Position numbers and translations under genes: made by a program. Under the pieces are notes generated by a model, which was given only the letters and a program-made list of their open reading frames with translations, ran no database searches and was not told where the DNA came from. A DNA stretch of 14,103 nt from Aliikangiella sp964411875 (GTDB lineage Bacteria; Pseudomonadota; Gammaproteobacteria; Enterobacterales; Kangiellaceae). The stretch lies in contig CAYPMT010000064.1 in the NCBI GenBank assembly GCA_964411875.1, forward strand, positions 1 to 14,103. The letters are read 5' to 3'. Shown here piece by piece: positions 1 to 6,472 of the stretch; position 1 is the first letter of the stretch; each line of letters starts with the position of its first letter.

Positions 1-156
1 CAATTATTCTTTATGTTTATTGTCATTAAAACCGTTTGGGGTAAAAGTGAAAAATCTGCGGATAAGCCTTGGGATGGTGCGGTTGGTCTTGAATGGGAGC
101 AGTTACCTTGTCCTGCGCCTTACCATACCTTTGATACACCGCCTAAAGTGAGTTAA
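1..156 (+). CDS. ctaD: Cytochrome c oxidase subunit I, C-terminal end (5' partial)
   Basis: The open frame enters from the left edge and stops with TAA at 154-156, leaving 51 residues. They comprise the end of a last transmembrane helix (LFFMFIVIKTVWG) and a soluble tail with GLEWEQLPCPAPYHTF then DTPP, the typical C-terminal signature of bacterial aa3 oxidase subunit I (GLEW..PSPPP.HTF). Subunit I is the catalytic inner-membrane subunit carrying heme a and the heme a3-CuB centre; all metal ligands lie outside the window. It is followed 31 bp later by the Cox11 chaperone gene and then subunit III on the same strand, so it belongs to the structural oxidase operon. The call is firm because of both the tail motif and the context. 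Confidence 0.93.
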   Translation, partial: QLFFMFIVIKTVWGKSEKSADKPWDGAVGLEWEQLPCPAPYHTFDTPPKVS

Positions 157-187
157 TTAGTAAAAAATTATTGATTGAGTAGTTAGA

Positions 188-748
188 GTGAACCAGCAAC
201 AAAAAGAAGCAAACAAGTCGTTAATTATACGCTTAGTTGGTGTTGTTGCTGGTATGTTTGTTTTTGCTTTTGCGTTGGTGCCAATCTACGATGTTTTTTG
301 TGATATCACTGGTATCAATGGTAAAACTAAGGGGCAAGCGCTTTATAAAGAAGTGGTAGTTGATCCAAATAGACTGATAACGATTGAGTTTATTACCAAG
401 GTGAATCGTGGTATGCCTTGGGAATTTAGAGCCATGCAAAAGTCAGTTACGGTACATCCAGGCGAATTAAGCGAAGTAAAATTTTACGCTAAGAATAATT
501 CAACAAAAGATATTGTTGGTCAGTCGATACCCAGTATTTCGCCAGGTGAAGGCTCGCTTTACTTAAGTAAAACAGAATGCTTTTGTTTTGATCAACAACC
601 CTTGGCTGCTGGCGCAGAAGCTGAAATGCCAATGAAATTTTATATTGATCCGGACATACCTAAACATATAACACGTTTAACTTTGTCCTATAATTTATTT
701 AATGTAAGCAGTAAGGTTAAAGTTGCTTCATTAATAGAATTAAATTAA
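188..748 (+). CDS. ctaG: Cytochrome c oxidase assembly protein CtaG (Cox11), CuB insertion
   Basis: This 186-aa protein is the usual size for Cox11/CtaG, the periplasm-facing copper chaperone that delivers copper to the CuB site of subunit I. One N-terminal membrane anchor (about residues 13-32) leads directly into the family motif PIYDVFCDITGINGKT (32-47, with Cys38). The copper-binding CFCF motif is at 131-134, within KTECFCFDQQPL, and the tail has the family IDPDIPK and TLSYNLF pattern. Translation appears to start at GTG (188); the first internal ATG (Met23) would cut into the anchor. The Shine-Dalgarno is weak (only GAG-type matches upstream). The gene lies between subunit I and subunit III, its standard position, with 31- and 30-bp gaps. 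Confidence 0.96.
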   Translation: MNQQQKEANKSLIIRLVGVVAGMFVFAFALVPIYDVFCDITGINGKTKGQALYKEVVVDPNRLITIEFITKVNRGMPWEFRAMQKSVTVHPGELSEVKFYAKNNSTKDIVGQSIPSISPGEGSLYLSKTECFCFDQQPLAAGAEAEMPMKFYIDPDIPKHITRLTLSYNLFNVSSKVKVASLIELN

Positions 749-778
749 TTAACGAATACCGTCGAAACGGAGAGAAAA

Positions 779-1699
779 ATGAGTACATCTGAAGAAAAGT
801 ATGAAAAGTACTACGTTCCCGAGCAAAGTCCATGGCCGATTGTTGGTGCTATAGGGTTATTTTTGCTAGCTTTTGGTGGTGCTAATTTTATCCAGCAAAC
901 GACGGGTAAGTCCGCTAATGAAGGTAGTATGGGTTGGATAATATTTGCCGTTGGCCTGTCGGTTATCCTTTACATGATGTGGTCCTGGTGGCGAGATGTT
1001 ATCAGAGAGTCTATGCAAGGACTTTATAGCGCCCAAATGGATCGCTCTTTCCAACAAGGCATGTTGTGGTTTATTACCTCAGAAGTGATGTTCTTTGCGG
1101 CATTTTTTGGTGGGTTACTTTATGCCAGAGTATTAGTTATGCCATGGCTAGGTGGTGAAGGTAATAATGTCATGACCCATGAGTTGCTTTGGCCAGAATT
1201 TATTCCTCACTGGCCGATGGTAATAGCGCCTGATCCTGGGTTGACAACAATGGAAGATGGCACAACAACACAAGGCATGGGGCCTTGGGGTTTACCGGCA
1301 ATTAATACGGCTATTCTTTTAACGAGTTCTTGGACTTTAACGATTGCTCATCACGCACTTAAAGATGGCAACCGCAGTGCATTACTTAATTACACTTCAA
1401 TTACTGCATTGCTTGGTATTATCTTCCTTGGTTTACAAGTTTGGGAATATATACACGCTTATAATGAAATGGGATTAACCTTAGGTAGCGGTATATATGG
1501 TTCAACTTTCTTTATGCTTACAGGCTTTCATGGCTTTCACGTTACTATAGGAACAATTTTCTTGATTGTTTTGAGTATTCGTTGTGCTAGCGGCCATTTT
1601 ACGGCTAAACATCATTTTGCCTATGAGGCGGGAGCTTGGTATTGGCATTTTGTTGATGTGGTTTGGTTGTTCTTGTTTATCTTTGTTTATATTATATAA
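779..1699 (+). CDS. ctaE: Cytochrome c oxidase subunit III
   Basis: This 306-aa inner-membrane protein has about seven hydrophobic segments (roughly residues 20-37, 52-71, 95-118, 174-192, 205-225, 240-266, 286-306), the layout of proteobacterial heme-copper oxidase subunit III. Recognisable blocks are WFITSEVMFFAAFFGGLLY (97-115, with the conserved acidic Glu102), GSTFFMLTGFHGFHV (241-255) and YWHFVDVVWLFLF (288-300). The long loop between TM3 and TM4 is normal for the gammaproteobacterial form. Subunit III stabilises the subunit I proton-input side and binds phospholipid. The start ATG is preceded by GGAG (769-772) at good spacing. It is the last gene of the structural operon, with an intrinsic terminator beginning 24 bp after the stop. 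The symbol coxC is also in use. Confidence 0.97.
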   Translation: MSTSEEKYEKYYVPEQSPWPIVGAIGLFLLAFGGANFIQQTTGKSANEGSMGWIIFAVGLSVILYMMWSWWRDVIRESMQGLYSAQMDRSFQQGMLWFITSEVMFFAAFFGGLLYARVLVMPWLGGEGNNVMTHELLWPEFIPHWPMVIAPDPGLTTMEDGTTTQGMGPWGLPAINTAILLTSSWTLTIAHHALKDGNRSALLNYTSITALLGIIFLGLQVWEYIHAYNEMGLTLGSGIYGSTFFMLTGFHGFHVTIGTIFLIVLSIRCASGHFTAKHHFAYEAGAWYWHFVDVVWLFLFIFVYII

Positions 1700-1722
1700 A
1701 TTAAAGGTAAATATTTGATTAT

Positions 1723-1750
1723 AAAAGCCAAGGGATTCCTTGGCTTTTTT
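1723..1750 (+). terminator. Intrinsic terminator of the oxidase structural operon
   Basis: A perfect 11-bp inverted repeat, AAAAGCCAAGG (1723-1733) and CCTTGGCTTTT (1738-1748), encloses a 4-nt loop (GATT) and runs into T residues to 1750, with a second T run (1752-1756) beyond. It begins 24 bp after the subunit III stop codon. The A-rich left flank would also let it work on the minus strand, possibly for the small gene at 2116-2349, though that gene ends 366 bp away. Confidence 0.9.
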
Positions 1751-1834
1751 GTTTTTACTCTTTAACTATTTATTTTAGTAAGCTGGCTACTCTAGTTAAA
1801 AATACTTTTTTCGCACCACTTCGCTTGCGTACGA

Positions 1835-1864
1835 CCTTCTTTTTTTCAAAGCGAAAAAAGAAGG
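1835..1864. repeat. Inverted repeat with 11-bp T/A-rich arms
   Basis: CCTTCTTTTTT (1835-1845) pairs perfectly with AAAAAAGAAGG (1854-1864) around an 8-nt centre, TCAAAGCG; with one bulged T the stem extends by a further C-G pair. It is not directly downstream of any gene and has no clean T tail following it, so it looks more like part of a repeat element than a terminator. Confidence 0.6.
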
Positions 1865-2041
1865 CAAAATGCTTTTGACGCTGGCGCTATGCACTTATTG
1901 ACTGAGTCTTTTGTTGAAAATTCAAAGAAACTCGTTTGTTCACCATGAGCTTTGACAACTTTATTAGATACAGCTATCAAGTAGCGTTATGAAGGTTTTA
2001 AAACATCATGTCGCATCTATACAAAGTCCAAAAAATTGGTT

Positions 2042-2064
2042 ATCCCGTGGCTTGAACACGGGAT
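2042..2064. repeat. REP-like palindrome
   Basis: ATCCCGTG (2042-2049) and CACGGGAT (2057-2064) form a perfect 8-bp GC-rich stem with a 7-nt loop (GCTTGAA). No T run follows on the plus strand. The form ATCCCGTG-loop-CACGGGAT resembles the short extragenic palindromes dispersed in many gammaproteobacterial genomes. Whether it recurs in this genome cannot be seen here. Confidence 0.55.
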
Positions 2065-2115
2065 GTAGAAACTCAAAGAATGGTTGAATAAAGACTTAAT
2101 TGATAAAAAAATCAA

Positions 2116-2349
2116 CTAATTAGGCTTTTCAATGACTTTAGGTAATTCACTCTGAATGTCAATCAAACCAAAATAATTAGCAATGATCAGTAAAACAAAT
2201 AGCAAAATAGATAAACCAATCCGCCAGCTTAAGCTTTTAACCATTTTCTTCGAGCTTTTATCTTTTTCTGTAGCCAGAAAATAAAGACCTCTAAACAGGC
2301 TAAATAAAATGAATAGCATAAAGGCAAGAATAACGATTTTTATGATCAT
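2116..2349 (-). CDS. Small twin-transmembrane protein, DUF2909-like
   Basis: A 77-aa hydrophobic protein with two predicted membrane helices (about residues 3-20 and 45-61), joined by a basic loop containing LFRGLYFLATEKDKSSKK and SLSWRIGLS. The FRGLYFL and WRIGLS blocks and the length fit the DUF2909 'twin transmembrane protein' family, which is typically encoded on the opposite strand between oxidase subunit III and SURF1, exactly as here. A role around cytochrome oxidase assembly is only guilt by association; no function is established to my knowledge. The ribosome binding site is weak (GGAA about 10 nt upstream of the ATG). The coding quality and conserved context make this a real gene despite its size. 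Confidence 0.85.
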   Translation of the reverse strand: MIIKIVILAFMLFILFSLFRGLYFLATEKDKSSKKMVKSLSWRIGLSILLFVLLIIANYFGLIDIQSELPKVIEKPN

Positions 2350-2372
2350 ATAAATAAATTTCCAAGCTAATT

Positions 2373-2387
2373 AATTGCTGAGCAATT
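2373..2387. promoter_or_regulatory. Perfect palindrome in the divergent spacer, possible operator
   Basis: AATTGCT (2373-2379), central G, AGCAATT (2381-2387) is an exact 7+1+7 palindrome in the 83-bp region between the small minus-strand gene and SURF1. It overlaps where the -35 element of the predicted SURF1 promoter should lie, so a bound dimer could control that promoter and possibly the divergent gene. No matching regulator is recognised. Confidence 0.35.
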
Positions 2388-2390
2388 TAA

Positions 2391-2399
2391 TGGTAGAAT
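2391..2399 (+). promoter_or_regulatory. Candidate extended -10 promoter for the oxidase assembly operon
   Basis: TGGTAGAAT contains an extended -10 TGn followed by TAGAAT (five of six matches to TATAAT), 33 bp upstream of the SURF1 ATG. The -35 position with 17-bp spacing is TTAATT (2371-2376), a poor match, which is acceptable for an extended -10 promoter. Transcription would start near 2406. This is a motif match only. Confidence 0.45.
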
Positions 2400-2432
2400 A
2401 CGCTTCCCAGTTAGCTATTTCCAGTAGAGTTT

Positions 2433-3197
2433 ATGCTTTTTAAGCATTCCATTGATTATTCGATTGGCCGGTATCAAATCCGTATTAATCTTTGGTTTAT
2501 GATAATATTTTTATTATTACAGACGTTATTGAATGAGTTGGGTTTTTGGCAATTAGAGCGATCTAAAGAAAAGCAGCAACGTATATTTCTGCTAGAAAAA
2601 GGTTCAGAAAATCCGTTGCAAAATCTGCAGCTAGTCTCAGCAGCTGATCTTGAAGCTTTTCAGGCGGTTGAGCTTGAACTTGAGACTGATTTGCAATGGA
2701 CTCTTTTTTTAGAGAATCAGGTTCGAAATAAACAACATGGTTACCATGTTTTTAATATTGCAACGGATACTAGCTCGGGAAAACAAGTGTTAGTTAATCG
2801 TGGCTGGATAATGACTGGCAATGATAGAAGTCTTTTACCTGTTGTTGAAGAACCGCCAACTCGATGGCTTACAACGGCAAGATTATACCCAGTTGTTGAG
2901 TCTGTAGCTTTTGGTGATAACGCTGAAATTGAAAAAATGGGTTCTGTATTAAGGTTACCCAAGCTCGACCAAAAAATTCTTGAGCAATTAGAAGCTGACT
3001 ATAACTTGTCTCTGGAAAACTATGTTTTGCGTTTAACGAGTGATAATAATACAGCGAGCCTTGATACTCAGTGGATTTGGACCAATATGCCACCTGAAAA
3101 ACATTTGGCTTATGCCTTACAGTGGTTTGGTTTGGCCTTGACGCTCTTAATAATAAGTTTTTTTGCTTGTATAAAAAAAATTAGCAAAGGTGATTAA
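2433..3197 (+). CDS. surf1: SURF1 family cytochrome oxidase assembly protein
   Basis: This 254-aa protein has the SURF1/Shy1 architecture: an N-terminal membrane helix (about 20-36) leading into GFWQLERSKEK (37-47), a periplasmic domain, and a C-terminal helix (about 227-247). Family motifs are LENQVRNKQHGYHVF (93-107), VNRGWI (121-126) and PEKHLAYALQWFGLAL (221-236). Bacterial Surf1 proteins bind heme A and help deliver it to subunit I of aa3 oxidases. The ATG at 2433 has only a weak GTAGAG upstream. Its stop codon directly abuts the GTG start of the next gene, so the two are probably translationally coupled. It heads the second, assembly-factor operon. Confidence 0.94.
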   Translation: MLFKHSIDYSIGRYQIRINLWFMIIFLLLQTLLNELGFWQLERSKEKQQRIFLLEKGSENPLQNLQLVSAADLEAFQAVELELETDLQWTLFLENQVRNKQHGYHVFNIATDTSSGKQVLVNRGWIMTGNDRSLLPVVEEPPTRWLTTARLYPVVESVAFGDNAEIEKMGSVLRLPKLDQKILEQLEADYNLSLENYVLRLTSDNNTASLDTQWIWTNMPPEKHLAYALQWFGLALTLLIISFFACIKKISKGD

Positions 3198-3848
3198 GTG
3201 GATTTTAATGAATTAGAAAATCAGTCCCGTAATAATAATACTAGGAAAAACCGAATAACACTTATCGCATTGTTTGTGCTATTTGTTTTCCCGGTAATTA
3301 TTGCTTATGTTGCTTATTTTAATGGTTGGTTTGCCAGTGCTACAAAAAATCATGGTGAACTTATTCAACAAGAGTTTGTTTTAGATATAGAAGATTTTGA
3401 GTTTATTCGAAAAAAAGGTCAAAAAATTACTGGTAAAGAGTTTGAAACTCGCTATTGGTGGTTAGTGGTTATCGAACCAAATTCATGCAATGCAGACTGT
3501 TTGGAAATGAACTTGTATATGCTTAATCAAACTTATCAAAGTTTAGGTAAGGAAACTGACCGTATTAATCCACTGATTGTTTTACCTCATACTCAGCAAT
3601 CAGAAAAATTTAAGACACATGAGTTTCCTATTGCTTATAGTGAGTATTCCAGTTTAGGTGTAAAAAACTTGGTAAAAGCTGGCAAACTAAATAAGGATTT
3701 ACCGGCTAATATGATTTATTTGGTTGATCCTTTGGGTAATATTTTTATGCGTTATCCTTTAATTAAAAATAATCAAGAAGCACCCGCTATGAGTAAAGGA
3801 TTAAGAAGCGATCTGTTACGCTTATTTAAGTACTCAAGACTAGGTTAG
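3198..3848 (+). CDS. Membrane-anchored Sco-like CX3C protein of the oxidase operon
   Basis: A 216-aa protein with one N-terminal membrane helix (about 20-42) and a periplasmic domain with a thioredoxin/Sco-like look: a strand ending in YWWLVVIEP, then Cys97-N-A-D-Cys101, and near the end YLVDPLGNIFMRYP (174-187), which corresponds to the penultimate strands of Sco proteins. Uncharacterised proteins with this plan (NHGELI after the anchor, WWLV..P..C...C) stand between SURF1 and ctaA in many Gammaproteobacteria. The true Sco in this operon has a DHT histidine before its terminal strand; here the equivalent stretch reads LPANMIYLVDP with no histidine, so copper binding in the Sco manner is doubtful and a thiol role is an alternative. 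GTG start, supported by AAGG at 3187-3190 with 7-nt spacing; the start abuts the SURF1 stop. Confidence 0.88.
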   Translation: MDFNELENQSRNNNTRKNRITLIALFVLFVFPVIIAYVAYFNGWFASATKNHGELIQQEFVLDIEDFEFIRKKGQKITGKEFETRYWWLVVIEPNSCNADCLEMNLYMLNQTYQSLGKETDRINPLIVLPHTQQSEKFKTHEFPIAYSEYSSLGVKNLVKAGKLNKDLPANMIYLVDPLGNIFMRYPLIKNNQEAPAMSKGLRSDLLRLFKYSRLG

Positions 3849-3874
3849 TTTAAAAAAATATTGATGAGTGTTGT

Positions 3875-4894
3875 ATGAAAAATAAACGAACAAGAAACTT
3901 AGCCTTATTTGCGACAGTGTTCGCTGCAGTTGTTGTTATTCTAGGGGCTTTTACTCGCTTGACTCATTCGGGGTTAGGCTGTCCTGACTGGCCAGGCTGT
4001 TATGGCTTTATGCATATTCCTACCCAAGAAGAACATATTGAAATAGCTAATCAAGCTTTTCCTGACACACCTTATGAATTTGAAAAAGCTTGGCCTGAAA
4101 TGGTGCATCGTTATTTTGCAGGAATACTTGGTTTATTAGTGTTGGCTTTAGCCATTATTAGTTGGTTAAATAAACTAAAATTTAGTCTCAAGCATTCTAC
4201 TTTTTTATTAGTGTTGATTATTTTCCAAGCCGCTCTAGGTATGTGGACTGTTACTATTAAGCTTCACCCATCGATTGTGATGTTGCATTTAATGGGAGGA
4301 ATTGCCACTTTTTCATTACTGGCATCGTTAGCTTTGCGTTATCAGATGCAATATGCTCCGTTAGGTAATTTATCAACGATTAGCCATTTAAAAAAGTTAA
4401 TTTTTTTAGTCTTTGTTATTTTAATTGTACAAGTTGCTTTAGGTGGCTGGACATCAGCAAATTATGCTGCAATGGTTTGTCATGAGTTACCAATTTGCCA
4501 AGGTAATTGGTTAAAAAATAGCGACTTTTATAATGCCTTTCAGTTTTGGGGAAGAAAAGCAGAGACTTATGAGTTTGGTATTCTTGATCAAAGCGCTCGT
4601 ATTGCAATTCATGTCAGTCATCGCATTGGTGCAATAGCCACAAGTCTAGCATTACTCTATTTGATTATTACTTTATTCAAGACAAAGTCATTGTCCGTGT
4701 TAAAAATATTTGCTTGGTTATTAACTATTTTGTTATGTATTCAAGTTACCCTTGGAGTTAATAATATTATCTTTCAGTTACCTTTAGCTAACGCCGTAGC
4801 TCATAATGCCGTAGGTGCTTTGCTCGTAGTAGTCATGGCTTGTTTGGTCACGCTTGTTTTAAGCGCTAATCAAACAAAGCAGGAGATAAATTAA
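3875..4894 (+). CDS. ctaA: Heme A synthase (CtaA/Cox15)
   Basis: This 339-aa eight-helix inner-membrane protein oxidises heme O to heme A. Conserved features include GAFTRLTHSGLGCPDWPGCY (24-43, with the Cys36/Cys42 pair), the heme-ligand histidines in the two halves (His78 in WPEMVHR, His138 in IVMLHLMGG, His249 in HVSHR, His310 in NAVAHNAVG) and a second cysteine pair, Cys202 and Cys208, in VCHELPICQGNW. All expected ligands are present and the length is normal for the proteobacterial form. The ATG follows the previous gene by 26 bp, with a weak GAG-type ribosome binding site. The stop codon is immediately followed by the ATG of heme O synthase, the enzyme that supplies its substrate. Confidence 0.97.
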   Translation: MKNKRTRNLALFATVFAAVVVILGAFTRLTHSGLGCPDWPGCYGFMHIPTQEEHIEIANQAFPDTPYEFEKAWPEMVHRYFAGILGLLVLALAIISWLNKLKFSLKHSTFLLVLIIFQAALGMWTVTIKLHPSIVMLHLMGGIATFSLLASLALRYQMQYAPLGNLSTISHLKKLIFLVFVILIVQVALGGWTSANYAAMVCHELPICQGNWLKNSDFYNAFQFWGRKAETYEFGILDQSARIAIHVSHRIGAIATSLALLYLIITLFKTKSLSVLKIFAWLLTILLCIQVTLGVNNIIFQLPLANAVAHNAVGALLVVVMACLVTLVLSANQTKQEIN

Positions 4895-5815
4895 ATGGAA
4901 AAAGTGAGCACTAATAATATCAGTGTTAGTTGGCGAGATTATTTTGAATTAACAAAACCTAAAGTGGTTTCATTAATTTTATTAACGGCAATTGTTGGTA
5001 TGTATATGGCTCCTGGTGACAGCGTGCCATTAAAAATATTAATTATTGCAACACTAGGGATTGGATTTGCCGCAGGGGGGGCAGCAGTTGTTAATCATGT
5101 TGTTGACCAGCATATTGATACCATTATGGCTCGAACTGCAAAGCGTCCAGTCGCCTCAGGAAAAATTGATAATAAATCAGCAATAGCGTTTGCAGTTGTT
5201 TTATCAGTCACATCGATGTTTTTGTTATTTTATTTTATTAATCCATTAACAGCGGTTTTAACTTTTTTAGGTTTAGTCGGTTACGCTTTTGTTTATACCA
5301 TGTATTTAAAAAGAGCCACACCTCAAAATATTGTGATTGGTGGGTTAAGTGGCGCTATACCTCCTTTATTAGGCTGGACGGCTGTTGACGGTTATACGGG
5401 ACAAATTCATCCACACGCACTTTTATTAGTTTTAATTGTTTTTGTTTGGACGCCGCCTCATTTTTGGGCCTTAGCAATTTTTAGGAAAGATGAATACGCT
5501 AAAGCAAATATTCCGATGCTACCCGTTACTCATGGCATTCAATTTACTAAGCTTAATATTGTTCTATATACAGTACTGTTAATTTTTGCCAGTTTATTGC
5601 CTTATTTAGTCGGTATGTCGAGCTTAATTTATTTGATTAGTGCTGTCGTTTTGGGATTGGTTTTTTTATATTATGCGATTAAATTAAAATACAGCCAAGA
5701 AAGAAAAATAGCTATGGATACCTTTAAATATTCAATTTATTATTTAATGTTATTGTTTATAGCTTTGTTAATTGATCGTTATTTGCCGATAACAGCGGTT
5801 GATAACATCGGCTAA
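4895..5815 (+). CDS. cyoE: Protoheme IX farnesyltransferase (heme O synthase)
   Basis: This 306-aa UbiA-superfamily polytopic membrane prenyltransferase adds the hydroxyethylfarnesyl chain to protoheme to give heme O. Visible signatures are LTKPKVV (19-25), the Mg/diphosphate motif N67-x3-D71-x3-D75 followed by MARTAKRPVASG (78-89), YLKRATPQNIVIGGLSGAIP (137-156) and WTPPHFWALAIFRKDEYAKA (185-204), all intact. The start is well defined by AGGAG (4881-4885) nine bases before the ATG, and the gene begins on the base after the ctaA stop. It works in tandem with CtaA to make heme A for the oxidase encoded at the left edge. The synonym ctaB is used when it sits in cox operons. Confidence 0.98.
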   Translation: MEKVSTNNISVSWRDYFELTKPKVVSLILLTAIVGMYMAPGDSVPLKILIIATLGIGFAAGGAAVVNHVVDQHIDTIMARTAKRPVASGKIDNKSAIAFAVVLSVTSMFLLFYFINPLTAVLTFLGLVGYAFVYTMYLKRATPQNIVIGGLSGAIPPLLGWTAVDGYTGQIHPHALLLVLIVFVWTPPHFWALAIFRKDEYAKANIPMLPVTHGIQFTKLNIVLYTVLLIFASLLPYLVGMSSLIYLISAVVLGLVFLYYAIKLKYSQERKIAMDTFKYSIYYLMLLFIALLIDRYLPITAVDNIG

Positions 5816-5828
5816 AACTATATTTTTT

Positions 5829-5832
5829 GAGG
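5829..5832 (+). promoter_or_regulatory. Shine-Dalgarno deciding the sco start
   Basis: GAGG lies nine bases upstream of the ATG at 5842. An in-frame TTG at 5827 would overlap this site and add five residues before the signal peptide, so the ATG is preferred. Confidence 0.7.
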
Positions 5833-5841
5833 CAGTTATTT

Positions 5842-6453
5842 ATGAAAATTTCGACTAAAAAATTTGTAATAAGTCTATTAATAGCGCTTTTATTAGCTGG
5901 TTGTAACCCATCAAATAATTATCAATACACTCAGTTATTAGTTTACCCTGAAACAAAAGAAATGACTGACCTTAAGTTTGTTGATCAAAATAACAATGAG
6001 TTTAATGAAAAACGTTTTAATGATCATTGGAATTTAGTCTTTATGGGGTTTACCAGTTGTCCGGATATTTGTCCGACGCTATTAACTGATGTAGCCAATA
6101 TTTATAAACAATTAAAACCAGAAACTCAAAAGAAAGTGCAGGTTGTTTTTTTATCAGTTGATCCAAAGCGGGATACGACTGAACACTTAAATAAGTATTT
6201 AAATTATTTTCACCCTGAATTTATTGGTATTACTGGAGAAAAAGCCAATATAGATCTTTTTGTTCGTTCATTGGGCGGAGTTTATACTATTAACAATGAA
6301 AGTGAAGAGTTTTATATGATTGATCATACTTCTAGAGTTTTTGTTATTAATCCTAAGGGGCAAAGACATGCCATATTCACATCAGAGGCCATGCAAAATA
6401 CGGATAAATCATCTTTAATTAAAGAGTTAGAAATATTAGTGCAATCATCTTAG
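5842..6453 (+). CDS. sco: Sco/SenC family copper chaperone lipoprotein
   Basis: A 203-aa SCO1/SenC protein for copper delivery or redox maturation of the CuA site in oxidase subunit II. It begins with a lipoprotein signal (basic MKISTKK, hydrophobic core, lipobox LAGC with Cys21), so it should be lipid-anchored on the periplasmic side. The thioredoxin-fold domain has the metal-binding FTSCPDICPTLL (Cys73, Cys77), LSVDPKRDT and MIDHTSRVFVINPKG, where His162 is the third copper ligand; all three ligands are present. The start was placed at the ATG rather than at TTG 5827 because of the GAGG spacing and the normal signal-peptide length. It follows cyoE by 26 bp, the usual end of this operon type in relatives. 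Confidence 0.95.
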   Translation: MKISTKKFVISLLIALLLAGCNPSNNYQYTQLLVYPETKEMTDLKFVDQNNNEFNEKRFNDHWNLVFMGFTSCPDICPTLLTDVANIYKQLKPETQKKVQVVFLSVDPKRDTTEHLNKYLNYFHPEFIGITGEKANIDLFVRSLGGVYTINNESEEFYMIDHTSRVFVINPKGQRHAIFTSEAMQNTDKSSLIKELEILVQSS

Positions 6454-6472
6454 GTTTGTTTGAATAATTATT

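Larger units (their letters stand above)
1751..2115. other. Gene-free stretch with inverted repeats, possible dispersed repeat block
   Basis: These 365 bp lie between the oxidase terminator and the convergent stop of the small membrane protein gene. I see no supported gene: the longest plus-strand reading with an ATG (1989-2087) is 32 codons without a ribosome binding site. The stretch contains a long A/T-armed inverted repeat (1835-1864) and a REP-like palindrome (2042-2064), listed separately. Its local composition (for example CGCTTGCGTACGACC and GACGCTGGCGC) is richer in GC than the surrounding spacer, which fits an inserted non-coding repeat unit rather than simple spacer. That interpretation is inference. 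Confidence 0.55.

Noticed and set aside
1989..2087. Small plus-strand reading frame of 32 codons
   Set aside because: It has no ribosome binding site, runs through the REP-like palindrome and has no protein-like features.
2097..2115. Short stem TTGAT/ATCAA around an A run, as a terminator for the DUF2909-like gene
   Set aside because: It has only a 5-bp AT-rich stem with the A/T run in the loop rather than after the stem; too weak to call.
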